The notes: generated from the letters alone by a model not told the origin. A stretch of 64,000 nucleotides of DNA from Aquila chrysaetos chrysaetos (GCF_900496995.4 NC_044004.1:82901538-82965537), one strand, 5' to 3'. Numbered from the stretch's first letter, positions 39,730 through 52,042 are shown. Numbers and translations: made by a program.

Positions 39730-39974
39730 GTGCTGCTAGTCCATTTCTCAACAACCAGAATGTTTTAGCTTCTTCCATTGTCAGCATGGTGATGGAAAAC
39801 TCAGCCTCTTCTGGTACTGGTAGCAGTCCACCCAATAGCATCTTCTGTTCCAAATATGAAATACATACGGATTCTGAGAAAAAAACCATGAATGGTGCTG
39901 GCAAAGAACGCACGGAAAACATTCTGGAAGAATACTCGCAGAAAGGTAGAGATGTGCAGAAGAGGCTGAATGAA
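39730..39974 (+). CDS. CCDC158: CCDC158 exon 3
   Basis: Acceptor CCTTTCAG, donor GAA/GTGAGT, phase 1 in and phase 0 out. It encodes about residues 53-134. The first half is serine-rich (MENSASSGTGSSPP) and parallels the human N-terminal serine-rich region. The second half (GKERTENILEEYSQ, then RLNE) aligns directly with human and marks the beginning of the coiled coil. This is the most N-terminal exon with unmistakable CCDC158 similarity. Confidence 0.88.
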
Positions 39975-40242
39975 GTGAGTGGCAAATTTGGGGCAGCTTC
40001 TTAAGTATAGATGAGCTTTTGTTGTTTTTGTCATTGCTGAGTCTGGACAGTTTCACCAGCGCTATTTTGAGCAGCCTCTTGGCTGCTGTAAATTGTACTT
40101 GGCTGTCACGATTCCCACATGCCATTTGACAGACAGAAATAGGCAGTGGGTAGTAATGTTGTTGGCATGATCCTTGTAACGGTATTCCATGCATAGTCAG
40201 TGCACTGCAGCACAGTGTGACTTGCTGGTTAAGAAATAATGG

Positions 40243-40260
40243 AAAAAAAAAAAAAAAAAA
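40243..40260. repeat. A18 homopolymer
   Basis: A run of 18 A followed by GAAAAAA, in CCDC158 intron 3. Confidence 0.95.
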
Positions 40261-40380
40261 GAAAAAACCTTCTTATTTCCCATACCTGTGCTGTGCTCGG
40301 CCTCATTTTTTTAGGTTATGTATTCAGTATTTTGATTGGTTTAGCGTGGTGGGTTGTTTTTTTTTTTTTTTCTCCTTTAG

Positions 40381-40490
40381 ACCACTGAGCTATGTGAGCA
40401 ACAGAAAATCAATTTAAGACTGATCATTGCCGATCTGCAGACCAAACTGATGGAAGTGCAATTGGAAAGAGATGCGCTTCAGGATACTAG
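40381..40490 (+). CDS. CCDC158: CCDC158 exon 4
   Basis: The acceptor has a long polypyrimidine tract with a T run. The donor is ACTAG/GTATGA. It encodes about residues 135-170, including ADLQTKLMEVQLERDAL, aligned to human DLQTKLQEMQMERDAM. Phase 0 in, phase 2 out. Coiled-coil heptads are visible. Confidence 0.92.
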
Positions 40491-40741
40491 GTATGAAGGC
40501 CAAGACAGATGTATTACGGAGAGTGTATATCTGGGCTTTGAAAGCCACACCAGATCTCCTAAGTGAGAAACTTGCACTCAGGAGTGAAGACAATGAGACT
40601 GTGGCACTTTTTGAAAACGGCTTATTACGTAGTTGTAAAAAACGGCAGTTAATCAATGTAAGTATTAAACGTATTAGTCAGGATAAAAATCCATATTGTG
40701 AATCCTGTTTTCTAAATTATTTCTTTGGTTTCCAAATTCAG

Positions 40742-41069
40742 ACAAAAGGAATCCCAGTGCCAAGAGAATGTAAAAATACAGCTAAAAAATACTGTTCAAG
40801 AGCTGGAAGCTGCCAACCAGCTGCAGGAGGAGATGCTGAGGGAGGCTGACAGCCAAACTGAGCATCTGAAAAAGATGGTCCACAGCCACAAGGAGGTACT
40901 TCTGGAGCTACATGGCATCCTAATGGACTACGAAGACAGCACAGGCAAGAAACTCTATGAGCATGAGAATATTACTAGCCTACACATCCAAAGCCTGAGC
41001 ACAGCATTTGCTGACATCCTGCGAGATTTAGACTCAGAGGTGTCATACCTCAAAGAAAAGGTTGTCCTG
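40742..41069 (+). CDS. CCDC158: CCDC158 exon 5
   Basis: Acceptor AAATTCAG, donor CTG/GTATGT. It encodes about residues 171-280 of the coiled coil. Recognisable blocks are QLKNTVQELEAANQLQEEM and DILRDLDSEVSYLKEK, which match the human protein over the whole exon. Phase 2 in, phase 0 out. A few intronic codons stay open past the donor and are not part of the exon. Confidence 0.95.
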
Positions 41070-41409
41070 GTATGTGAAGAAAGCGCTACTTTTCCTTCCA
41101 ACGCTCTGTGTTTGTTTCTTAGAAAATACTTTTGAAAACTCCATGAGCTCCCATCTAAACTGGCCTAAGGAAATGGTTATGGCCCAAAGAAGTACAAATG
41201 CTACTTTGCAGTTAAAGGTGGCAGGTGCTGGTATGCCAGCCTTTTACACCGTCCCCAACTTGAGATTGGGTTTATTGCTGGAATTTAACCTGTATTGTGC
41301 ACATTTTCACAGTTCAAGGTGGAAGCAAAGGAAAGGAAATTACACTTTGAAAACTACTGTTTAGCTGGTCTTTTCTTTAGGGTTTAGCATTGTCATCTGT
41401 TTACAATAG

Positions 41410-41486
41410 GTGGAAGAAGAACTTGAGTCATTGAAGAAAGATTCACAGAGCCAAAAACAACTTCTGCTTCAGCAGCATCAAAATAG
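41410..41486 (+). CDS. CCDC158: CCDC158 exon 6
   Basis: Acceptor TTACAATAG, donor AATAG/GTACCT. It encodes VEEELESLKKDSQSQ and LLLQQHQNR, aligned to human VEDQLEALKSESQNKIELLLQQHQ. Phase 0 in, phase 2 out. Because exon 8 also needs two leading bases, exon 6 can splice directly to exon 8 without changing frame. Confidence 0.9.
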
Positions 41487-42111
41487 GTACCTGTTCTCCA
41501 TTTATTTATTCGTAAGACATAAATAGATTTTTTTTCACATGTTCCACAGATAATTCTTTTGTGATGATGATGATGATATGGGGCGAGGGGAGTGGCTGGG
41601 GCACAGCAAGTGATATTTTTGAGGACTTAATAATTGTTCCATTCCAGATGTTTATTTGCTCTTGACTTTCTGCTGCTTTTTCCTTCCATGCTTACAATTT
41701 CCTGTTTTATTCACTGCCCCCAAAAAATAGCATTTTGGAAGAATCCGTACACCTTATTTTTGTAAGTGTGATTGGTTACTTAGGTGGACATCTAGAATTT
41801 GTTGGGAGACTAGTGCTACCATTAAAAGAAAAGATTGAAAGTAATCACTTTGGTGGTTACATCAGCTTTTTCTTACTAATTTCTCTGAGAGCTTTCTCTT
41901 TCCTTGTTCAAGAAGTCCTCATTTCCCCAGCTATTCACCTGAATTATACAGTAACCTGTTCAAAATAAAAAGGTCAATAACTCAATACATAATATTTCAT
42001 TCACAGTAGAACATAAAAATGTTACATTTCTGACTACTGAAAAATAGCGTTACCTCTTCAGCAGAGAAGTTACTATTTTCCAAGGCTAAAATTATTTTCT
42101 TTTTGAAACAG

Positions 42112-42220
42112 GATTAAGCAGCTAATAAGTGAGCATGAACAGGAGGTGGCAGCACTAACTGATAAAGCTAACAGTGCACGCTGCTATGCAAATATATCAA
42201 AGCCAGGTGGAGATCGTTCA
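42112..42220 (+). CDS. CCDC158: CCDC158 exon 7, carrying a net 2-base deletion
   Basis: Acceptor TTTTTGAAACAG, donor TTCA/GTATGT. The first part reads IKQLISEHEQEVAALTDKA then NSAR, a close match to human. After the arginine codon (about 42181) the inherited frame gives an unrelated string. The other frame gives AMQIYQSQVEIVQ, which matches the human continuation SIQSQMEIIQ. The exon is 109 bp where a multiple of three is needed. My human alignment implies 111, so two bases are missing near 42182-42185. As written, translation reaches TAG at 43474-43476 in exon 8, after about 356 codons. No alternative splice site nearby repairs it. It may be a sequencing error, a rare allele, or a real lesion tolerated by skipping this exon. 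Confidence 0.85.
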
Positions 42221-43431
42221 GTATGTTTTTTGATTAGAATATAGAAAATTGTTAAGAGTAACCTTAATTTGAGAGAAGGTTTATGCTGCTAGTATACTCT
42301 ACTCTCGGTCCTATGCGTTTGGTTTCTTAGTGTTTTTGTTTAAAGAGTTAAGCAGTCCTTGCATAAATTATGGAATGAAGAAAAAAGGGGAAAGAAGAAA
42401 AAAAACCATGAAACTGTGCTATACAGGGGAGAGGCAAAATAGTCACGCATTAGGCAGACTGAGAATCGGGAGACTCGGGCTGGTTCGCTTAGAGTGCTGC
42501 AGTTCAGAAGAAGAGTAAGGCCAGCAAAGTCAGCGGAAGCTCAAACTGGCTCGACCCGTCAGCTCTGTTCTTGCCACCAGCTTTTGGAGTGATGAATCTC
42601 TGTTATCTGAGTTTCGAACAGTTTCTGCGGAGTACATGGCTAAAGTTAAGGGATGGAAGAGTATGTAAGCTAAGAGCTGTGGCTGAGTGCAATTTTAGAT
42701 GGCTGCATTGTAGCATGACCTTTGCCTTCTAAATGTTCTGTGGATTCGGATACAAACATTAATTTCCAGCAGCATTATCAGCTGAATCACAAACAAGAAT
42801 GGGTAAACAGTTGGGTTGTTTGCATACATGTACAAATGGTAATGAACAGTAATTTTAAAGAAAAGGTAATCTTCATTTGGGATAAATAGCTATGTTGGTA
42901 CTGTTGACTTTATTAACCATAGAGTGAGAATAAAAAGATGTTAATTGTCACTGGCCGCTTGATGACTCGGAAATCGGTGCTCAATATATCAGTTAAAAAA
43001 ATGAGGACATCCCATGCAGTGTTGCAAACTTAAGATGAGATTTAAATATTTGTACGCACTAATATCTGACTTGCATACTTCAGATTGAGTAGCTGATAGC
43101 AAAATGTTTCTCAGTTCTGCTTGTAGAATAGTTGGGGGGTGCATTTGAAAGCAGACTCAGCTTTCTTAGAACTTGCTTGAGAATCAGTGAGTTAGCAGGA
43201 ATACAAACCATCAAGATTTCAATTTATGTAATTTTATGTGAGGTAAATATCAGAGAGAAAATCTAACCAGTAGGAAGGTGTAATTTTTATGTGATCTCAC
43301 TGTGAATGGTAATCGTACTTCAAAGCAGTAAGTTTCAGTGGTCATACTCATTGCAGTGAAACCAACCACAAATGTTTCATGCTTTCATGGTTCTTACAGT
43401 TTCTAATTTTTCCACCTAAAACTTGTCTTAG

Positions 43432-43546
43432 AGAACAAACAAGAAACCAAAATTCGGTGCTTGCACATCAAGGTAGTCACCTGGAATCTACAGTTTCTCA
43501 GCTGCGTTCTGAATTACGAGAAGCTAAGAAGGTGTATGAAGACAAG
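43432..43546 (+). CDS. CCDC158: CCDC158 exon 8
   Basis: Acceptor CTTGTCTTAG, donor AAG/GTGTGT. In the ancestral frame (one base completing the previous codon) it reads EQTRNQNS and LESTVSQLRSELREAKKVYE, one of the best-conserved blocks of the family. Phase 2 in, phase 0 out. In the frame delivered by exon 7 as sequenced, a stop appears at 43474-43476. Confidence 0.93.
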
Positions 43547-46500
43547 GTGTGTATATGGATTTGTGTGTTAGCATTAGTGCCATTGAAACTGGATATCTGA
43601 AATGTTTGGATATGTAAGGCAAGTCTTTTGATAAGGGATTGCTTCAGAAGAACTGTGTGGACAGTAACATAAATTACGTTATCCTTAACTCTATTTGTTC
43701 CTGTTATTTTTAAGAACAAGTTATCTTTCTCTAACACAAAATAGCTTTGCAAAACTTACTGAACACAAAATAGTTTTGCTGAATGTATTGAGAGCATACC
43801 ATAAACTATGCTTTCTGGAAATACATAAAATGATTCTGCACTGCCAGCATCATTTGCACAGGCAGGACAAGAACATTGTTTCACTATACCATTAGAGAAT
43901 ATGTCAGCATAAAACAGGCAGTAAAAATAGCTTTTTATTTAAGTTGGACTGCCCAGAAAATTTCTTTGGGAACTTTGTCATGGTAAGTGCAAGGATGGGA
44001 GAACATTGACATTACAGCAGCGCTTGAGAAGCTTTCAGGTGCCCAGAGATGCCCCACTGTGAGTTAAGAATCTTGTAACATTTATTGAAATCCAAAGGCT
44101 TCTTATCAGCAGGATGTAGTACAGGCAAGAAAGAGAGGCTGGCTACCACCTGTGTATTCAAAGTTTTTCTTAATCCCATTAGAAAACATTAGTCTTGACA
44201 AACTTTTTTTAACTACGCTTGTGCCCGAAGAGCAACTTTTTTCCAGGTAGTACAGCGGGGAATTAACTGCAGACAAATGGAGAGAACTGCTTACAGTCCC
44301 ACCCGAGAATCTCTGCCGTATCACTAACTGCAGCATTTTATATCCTGTTCCTATACCACGTCTGCTGCGTCTTTCACTTATTTCACTGCTTTGGATTCCA
44401 GTTTTATAAACAATTTTAATATCTTTTAAATTTTTCCTTATTTTTGGTGAAAGATAATTCATGTTTTCCTTAGAAAATGACCTGAAAGCAGTTGCTCTCT
44501 GCTCCCTTTAAAAATTAGTGTAACTGACACATACAGAAATGCTTGGTGGATCCACATCCAGCTTAGATTACAAGTCATGAGGATTCAGGTGTCCTTCTCC
44601 TACATACTATTGGAAAGTTCACGTCACAGGAGTGCTGTGAAGTTTGGCAGAGCTGATAGTCTCTGATCCAAAAAGGTCTGAGAATGGAATGGCAGGGATG
44701 TGCAGGTCAAGCCTGTGGAGCCATGGTGTACGTGTACTTGCACTGTAAAGCAGAGCAGGAAGGACGTTGTGTTTCATCATTTCTGTAGGTTTCCAGTTTT
44801 ATCAATTCCATTGATTCACATGTATCAAAACTCACACTAGTCAGTACCAAAAGTGACTTTTCACAGCATCATAACTGAGCTATGGAGAATTTGTAAATTA
44901 AATTAATCTCGATTACTGTATTTCATCCTTAAGGAAGAGTATAATATACGGTATGCTTTTCGTGTTAGGTCTATTTACCTGAAATACTTTGATTTAAATC
45001 ATGCAATGCACAGCATAAGGTCATATCACATATATAGCTGTAACTGCAGTGTATATTCCTTAGGTGTGTTTCCTTTCACGATGTTTACCTCAGATGTAAA
45101 ATTGGAAACTGGGAATCAATTTAAGGCGAATTTTCACAGTCTACCAACTCTAGAAAATGTTGATTTTGTATATCTATAAAATAATATACTACTTGGTCTG
45201 ATAAAAATTGCTTTTGAATAGGAAGTATAATACACTGAATTGCTAACGTAGACTTTAGTGAGAGACAAGTTGATAGCTGGAGATCATTTGATCTCAGGCT
45301 GTTATGTGGAGTCATTCCTGGGAAGGTGTGAGAGAGAATCTAAATAAAGGTTTTACAACTGTATGTCTGTCTTTTGCAACGAGCATTTCTCTGCAGCTTC
45401 TTTGGCAGGTAAACACTTTAGCAACTAAAATTTTCAAGGGAATAGGTGAAAACTAAAGCCACTGTAAGTTGTTGATACCAGATGGTTTCAGCAGTCAGAA
45501 AATCTGGTACTTTACTTAGTGGATATAAATGTAAATATGTAAGTGTTCCGTTTGGATATGCCTATGTTAATAATTAAAAAGTGTTGTAGACTGGTCCATC
45601 ATCTCATACACTGCCAGAAGTTGCATCCTTTCAGAGAAAGTGACTACCACTTGGAGCAAAACATGTTTGTCTGTAGATTTTGTAATGTATTCATAGTGAA
45701 GGAATATACCTCCCTGCCTTAGCTACATAAAACCTGCTGTTAGGCCTAGGTGTGTCTGAAGAATGTCATTGTATCATTAAAAACAAAGTGAATATGGCTG
45801 AATATATGCTTGGGACCAAATTCTCCCTAAATTAACTTAATTGTACAGGAAAGGCCCTGTGTGAGGACAGCTCTTTCTGTTACTGTGAAAGCCTTATTGA
45901 TAATGTTGTACACAGTTGTTGAACTCTGTCGAAGGTGTACTTCAGGCTTGGATTTTGTGTGGAAATGTGGAGTAGTTGTGTAAAGAGGGTTTCAGGGGGA
46001 AGTCATCTAGGACTTCGGGAGATTTCTGCTTCTGATGGAGGGCTCCGCAAGATGAGAGACACCGCTTTCAAAAAGGACCTTGAGCAATTATAGGAAGAAA
46101 AGGCCCTCATAATGTCCCTTCTGCTGCTTAGGCATTGGAGCTCTGGGAAGAGAAGACTTGTGATTTTGGGGAAGGAAAACATCCTAAGAAGATCTTCAGA
46201 ACTTTTCTTGGCAACGTCCTGTCATATCATCCTGATCTTCCCAGCCCCCATTTGGTGAAGGACACGAGGTTTTGGGACTAGCCCTGCATAAATGGTCCAT
46301 TCCTAATTGAAAAGAATTATGTCATCATTATAATCAAATGCATGAAAGAGGGGGTGGGGGGCAGAAGAAGAAGGGAAGAGATTATTGCTTTTGTCACAAG
46401 CTGAAGAAATGTTTTTAAGGAAGTAGAAGGGAAATGCCCAGATTTTGGTGTTAGCCAAAAGAGAGGTTGCAGATCCTAAAGTGTTTATTAGAAGAGCACT

Positions 46501-46937
46501 GTAGGAGGTTTCATGTATTTTCTCATTGAATGATTCCATACAAATTCTGTTTTACTTACACTTGCATTATATTGGCTTTTCTGACTAGTAGTACTGCAAA
46601 TCAAGCAAGGAGCTTGAACTTTTTTTTCTGAAGTGGCTCTTTTCCCATTCCATTCAATGTTTATGGCATAGGTAAGGAATTTTTTGAAGAGCTGTGGATC
46701 AGGGTGGAAGCCAGTTCATTCTTAGGAACCTTAGTTAACTCTGCAATGAAATTGAGCTTAATCACTCAAAGAAGACAACACAATTCTGAATACAGCTAGG
46801 GAGTAACTGCTGAGCCAAAAGATGACATTTGGACTTCTTTCAAGTAGAACTTAGAAGGAGAATAGAAGAAATCTGATGTACTGTTTAAAATAGAATACAT
46901 TAAGATAGTTCTTAATGAATATTTGTCTTTATTCTAG

Positions 46938-47057
46938 GTTGAAGATCTTGAGAAGCAGTTGCACCTAGCTCAGTCTGAAATAGCAGAAGCTCAGACAGAA
47001 CAGGATCAATGCAGCCAAGAATCTGGAAATCTGAATGACCAGATTCATCAATTGTTG
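46938..47057 (+). CDS. CCDC158: CCDC158 exon 9
   Basis: Acceptor TTTATTCTAG, donor TTG/GTAAAA, 40 codons, phase 0 at both ends. It encodes VEDLEKQLHLAQSEIAEAQT and SQESGNLNDQIHQLL, matching human EELEKQLVLANSEL and SQESGNLDDQLQKLL. Confidence 0.95.
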
Positions 47058-48566
47058 GTAAAAACAAGTGATAGTATTGAAAAAAATTTTGCTTTGTAAA
47101 AGCCTCTCCTTACTGCTTTGTGTTTAGATTTGGATGTTGCTTGTTTCCAAAGGGCAGCAGCCCCCTTATAAATAAGTTTGAGGATTATTTTTTGCTAGAA
47201 ATTTGAATTAGGTGTGAAGAAAGTTTTCCAAAGGCCTTTGCCATTAGCAGTGCAGGACATTCGTAATTAACGTGAACTTTGTCATAAATTCAAAATCCTT
47301 GAATCCTATGCAAACCATATTAAAGATGCTGAGCCACCTTCACTTTAACCTCACAGTTTAGATCCCTCTGTTAAGGAACCTTGGTCCCTTAACACATATT
47401 TTGGAAGACATATCCAGGATTTTCCTAACAGTACTAAGCATTCCTTTGTAACTGGTTGAGAATATACACAAACTGAACAGACAGTATAAAAAAATTTTGC
47501 CGCATAGGGTTGGTTTCATCACAACTGGCTTCATGTACTATAATTGGCCTTGCTTTTTTCTTACATGAGGTAATTCCTTAATGACTGAATGTTGGGATAC
47601 TAGTTTGTGTGGTTTCATTAGGTTGGTTTGCCCAGTGAGTGTCACAGTGCTTCTGAAGGAGGTATTGACATTATTTCATTCCATATGGTGTCCTCTTATT
47701 CAAGAATATGTTAGTGTAAATCTTTTCATACAGATTGTACATACCTATAGAGAAGACTGGAGTCAGAATAATCATTTCATAATTGAAGGTTAGGAATCTA
47801 ATTTTAGGATTCCTTTTGTTTCTATGTCTTCAGTTCACGTTTTCATTCTGCCATTCTCTGAGCTTCCTACTTAGTTCTTTACTTCAGCTTTAACAATGTG
47901 CAGATAGCTAACAATAGCAAAAGTTATGGTGGGCAGAAATGCCTATTGATAATTCAGTTTGGGCATATTTTAAATTCATATTTTGGAAATTAGTAGCTCT
48001 GAAATGTGTATGTCGGTATTTTTAATATTATTTACATTTTAAATTATCATTTATAATTTCAATTATGTACTGTTAGGATTATGTCTGAGGTGGAAAAGAT
48101 TTAAGCTCTGGAGAACATGTGACAAATTACTGCATGGAACGAAACAAGCAATGTACAATTCTTAGTAGTGGTAGTATCAAGAGCAGCCTTCCTTGGCATG
48201 TAATGTAGTGCTTCATTGTTTTTCATTTGATGTTGACACAATATAATCTTTTTTCATTTTGTAGCTTATAATTATTTTGGGATAGATATAAATGACATGA
48301 AAGACGTCAGCGTTGAGGTGTTAATGGTTCAAAATAATTACAGCAGCAATATATAAAGTTGAAAGTTACTGCTTTGTTGGAAGAAAACATATGGGAGGTG
48401 CCAGACTAGTTTAGCCAATATTCCTGTCTTCTGCAAAGTGTAAATGCATGCAGTAGTCCCTTTTCAGATATGTAATTGTGTAATTGAATGTTGCTAATGT
48501 TAAGAGAAGGAACAAAAAAAATCCTAAATGTGATTCAAGAAGGGAGATAACTTTAATCTCTTGTAG

Positions 48567-48764
48567 ACTGAACTTCATAAAAAAGACATAGAGTTAAGCC
48601 TAGAAAAAGAGCAGAACAAGCGATTTTGGGATCGAAACACAGACAACAGCATCACCATTGACCATCTAAGGAAGCAACTAGACAACAAAAACATACAGTT
48701 GCAGTGCATGGAAAACACAGTGAAGGAAATGAAGACTGAATGTTGCAGACAAATGGAGCGCCAG
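48567..48764 (+). CDS. CCDC158: CCDC158 exon 10
   Basis: Acceptor AATCTCTTGTAG, 66 codons, phase 0 at both ends. It contains ELSLEKEQNKRFWDRNTD and NSITIDHLRKQLDN, near-identical to human. The frame-keeping donor is CAG/GTTGGT. A stronger-looking GTGAGC lies 4 bp further on and would shift the frame if used. The exon ends RQMERQ, joining MAAVK of exon 11 as in human (RQMAAI). Confidence 0.93.
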
Positions 48765-48977
48765 GTTGGTGAGCAACTGCAGCGTGATAGTGTTCAGGAC
48801 AGAAAGTGCACCGACTGGGGGCTGTACTTCAGGTAGAAATACTGTGACTCTGGTTACCATGGTTGGGAGGTCTCTGGAGCTCATGTGCCAAAATTTTCCT
48901 TCCAAAGAGGCAGATACATGACAGTCAGAATTTGCATTTTTTTCCTATTAATCTGACCTTCATCTCTCTCTACTGTG

Positions 48978-49557
48978 TGTCCTGGTTTCAGCTGGGATAG
49001 GGTTAATTGTCTTCCTAGTAGCTGGTACAATGCTATGTTTTGAGTTCAGTATGCAAAGAATGTTGATAACACTGACGGTTTCAGTTGTTGCTAAGTAGTG
49101 TTTAGACTAATGTCAAGGATTTTTCAGCTTCTCATGCCCAGCCAGCAAGAAAGCTGGAGGGGCACAAGAAGTTGGGAGGGGACACAGCCAGGGCAGCTGA
49201 CCCAAAGTGGCCAACGGGGTATTCCATACCATGTGAAGTCAAGTCTAGTGTATAAACTGGGGGGAGTGGGGGTGGGGGGAATCGCTGCTCAGAGACTAAC
49301 TGGGCGTCGATCGGTGGCGGGTGGTGAGCAGTTGCACTGTGTGATATTTGTACATTCCAATCCTTTTATCATTACTGTTGTCATTTTATTAGTGTTATTA
49401 TTAGTTTTTTCTTTTCTGTTCTATTAAACCGTTCTTATCTCAACCCACGAGTTTTACTTCTTTTCCCAATTTTCTCCCCCATACCACTGGGTGGGGGGGG
49501 GGCAGTGAGTGAGCGGCTGTGTGGTGCTTAGTTGCTGGCTGGGGTTAAACTACAACA
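48978..49557 (+). mobile_element. Solo LTR of an endogenous retrovirus, in CCDC158 intron 10
   Basis: A 580-bp element begins TGTCCTGGTTTCAGCTGGGA and ends GGGGTTAAACTACAACA, with TG...CA termini. It has a TATAAA at 49251-49256 and an ATTAAA polyadenylation signal at 49423-49428. It is flanked by CTGTG and CTGTT, an imperfect 5-bp target duplication. No internal viral sequence is present, so it is the product of LTR-LTR recombination. The sequence is like a LTR family very common in neoavian genomes; I do not assign the exact family name. It has the same orientation as the host gene. Confidence 0.9.
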
Positions 49558-50595
49558 CTGTTGAGGAATTAGAAGCGATATTTTTAATCTTGGATTTTTG
49601 ACGTACAAGCCTTAGGTGAAAATGAATGTTCTGCTGATAATGTGTTTGATTTTGACTGTAAACCTCCAAAACAACTTTTTTTAAATTTCCAGAAAGTTTG
49701 ATGCTGCCAGATATAACAAACAAACTATTGAAGGTAGTGAGCACTTCTGTAAGATTAATTAGCAAATTAAAGGCCTTCATAATGCCTTACTTTATGTGGT
49801 GCTTAATGAAGACGTAATGAAGTTTGGGTTTATAACCCTAAGCTGAAATGCAGTGCTATGTCAGAAAGAATTACTTCTGACAAAGTAGATTCCTAGACAC
49901 TGACTTGTAGTACATTCTCCTTTCTTCAAGACTTCAGACCCTCAAAAATGAGCTGTAATTAGGTAACCCACTTCGCATTATGAGTAAAGATCAAGTTAAT
50001 TCCTTTGTTTTCTACCGAACCACAGGCTTGTGCTACCGCACACATTGTTCTACATTTTCTCAATCCATTATTTTTCCTTTAATATCCTCCCACCAGGAAG
50101 TTCATTCTTTTCTTCTGTTTCTATTTTGTTCTATTGGAAGTTCCTGAGTCACAGTACTTTTTGCTTTAAATGGTGCCCATTGCTGCCCGCAGGAATAAAA
50201 TCAGTAATAAATTATTCATGTACATACTTTTTTTTTCCCCAACTTACAGTGCTGTCAGTCGAGTTTTAACACTCAAAGTTCTTGAGCCTCACCTGCTCTA
50301 AATTTTGTACTAATGTTTCCAGTTGATTAATTTTTTTTTTTACATAGGTTTAACATTTTTAGTTTTCTGTGATAAAAGACCCAATATTCTAAGCAATACT
50401 TCATTTATTAAAATGGAGAAAGAGGAAAGAAAACCAGAAGAATCACAGTCATTGTAGATCAGACCATGCTGACCTAATTTTCTTGTAAAACTCAGGTGTT
50501 TAAGATGAACTATAGAAAACCAGAAATGTGAAAGGAACTTCTAAAGGTAGAAATAAACATTTCTCTTGGTTGATCCTTCTATTGCTATTATTCAG

Positions 50596-51078
50596 ATGGC
50601 TGCAGTTAAGGAAAAAAAAGAAAGCATTGGAAGAATCTCCTCTTTGACTGTCCAACTGGAGTCAACCAAGGAAACACTCTGTAAAGTTAAAGAAGATCTT
50701 ACAGCCAAACAGATCAATTTGGAGGCTGCTGAGAAAACATTGTCAACTCTGACAGCCTGTCTGCAGGAGAAAGAGAGAGCCCTTGAGGTTACCAGTAAGG
50801 AAATCAAGAAGCTACATTCACAACTTGGCAGTAGGATGCAGGAACTCCAGCACCTGAAGAATGAAGAGGACTGTTTACATAACGTGCAGTCAGAGTGTGA
50901 AACACTGAAACTGCAGGTGTTAGAGAAGGAAAGGATTATTGAGGTCTTCCAAAAGCAAATTGATAACATGACCCAGATTGTGGGCCAGTCCAGTCGCACT
51001 GCTGGAGCAATGGAAGTTGAGAAATCTCAGTTTATAAAAGAAAGAAATGACTGGAAACTCAAAGTAGAAGAACTTAAG
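50596..51078 (+). CDS. CCDC158: CCDC158 exon 11 (largest exon)
   Basis: Acceptor TATTATTCAG, donor AAG/GTGTGC, 161 codons, phase 0 at both ends. It is continuous coiled coil. Recognisable blocks are SSLTVQLESTKETL, TACLQEKERALEVTSKEIKK, MQELQHLKNEEDCLHNVQSE and MTQIVGQSSRTAGAMEVEK, all aligned with human. About residues 488-648 in ancestral numbering. A 135-codon open frame on the opposite strand is its shadow. Confidence 0.97.
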
Positions 51079-51852
51079 GTGTGCAAATGGTGCTATATTT
51101 ATGTCTCTATAAGACAGTAAATATTTTCTGTTATTAAATCTATATCTTAATGTGCTAATACAGTGGTTTTAAAGAAGGTCCAACAATGCACTTTGAATCC
51201 TAACAGCACTAAAAGAGTTAGTGGGCAGAGAAGAATAATATTATCACATTACCACCAAAAAGGAATAATTCACTGGTGAAAAGCAGTTGCCAAAAGGCTT
51301 ATGAAGGCTGGAATGTAACATGCTGTCCTCCGTGGCACAATTGTCCACACCAGTAGCAGAACGAGAAATACGAAGTGTTACTGAGAAATAACAAGACAGT
51401 GAGCGCTCAGAATTCCAAATGGAGGACACTGTTTATGAGCGGTTATTTCTCAGACAAGAATTACAGGATATGGTAGTCTTATGCAGGTCAGCATGTTCAG
51501 AAAAAATTCACTCCTGATAGGGAATTTCATCCTCTTCTGTGAGAAGACCGTTGAGCATTAGGAGTGAGTATGGAGGTATAGCTACAAGAGGACAGAAATC
51601 ATTTTCATATCATGCACCTGGTAAGGTTAAACATGCTGTAAAGCCATCAGATCGGATTCTGTTGTACCCTTTTTTCCTTGGATTAGCAATGTTCTCAAAA
51701 GTAATTTGTCTGTTTTACTCTGTTTTTCTTTCTTGCCCCAAACTGTTCTCTGACAAGAGATTTGAAGTAATGATGATGTCTGCACGTCTTTATGGTTATT
51801 TTATATAATGATGTATATTACACATAGTTACTATTGTTTTCTGTGTAAGTAG

Positions 51853-52042
51853 ATTGCAAAGGATGAGAAAGAAGCTAGAATACATGAACTGGAGGCCAGA
51901 CTGAGTGAGCTGGAACTGGAAAAGGTTAAACTGGTTAACACATGCACTGAGAGGCTCCATGCACTTAATGATACGAAACTAGAGAAAGACCAGCTAATGA
52001 ATGAACTCCAAGCCACTCGGAGTGAGCTGGCTGGCCTTGCAG
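51853..52042 (+). CDS. CCDC158: CCDC158 exon 12
   Basis: Acceptor GTGTAAGTAG (weak polypyrimidine tract), donor GCAG/GTAGGG, phase 0 in, phase 1 out. It encodes RIHELEARLSELELEKVKLV and then DQLMNELQATRSELAGLA, aligned to human ELEARVSDLELEKVKLV and DQLLNEVKTSRSELNNL. Confidence 0.93.

Noticed and set aside
42201..42210. Alternative donor CCAG/GTGG inside CCDC158 exon 7 as a repair for the frameshift
   Set aside because: The exon would be 95 bp, which also fails to restore the phase needed by exon 8, and the human-like residues after it would be lost.
50592..50999. 135-codon open frame antisense to CCDC158 exon 11
   Set aside because: It is a mirror of the coding exon, whose Glu/Lys/Leu-rich codons read as open Ser/Phe/Leu-rich sequence on the other strand.
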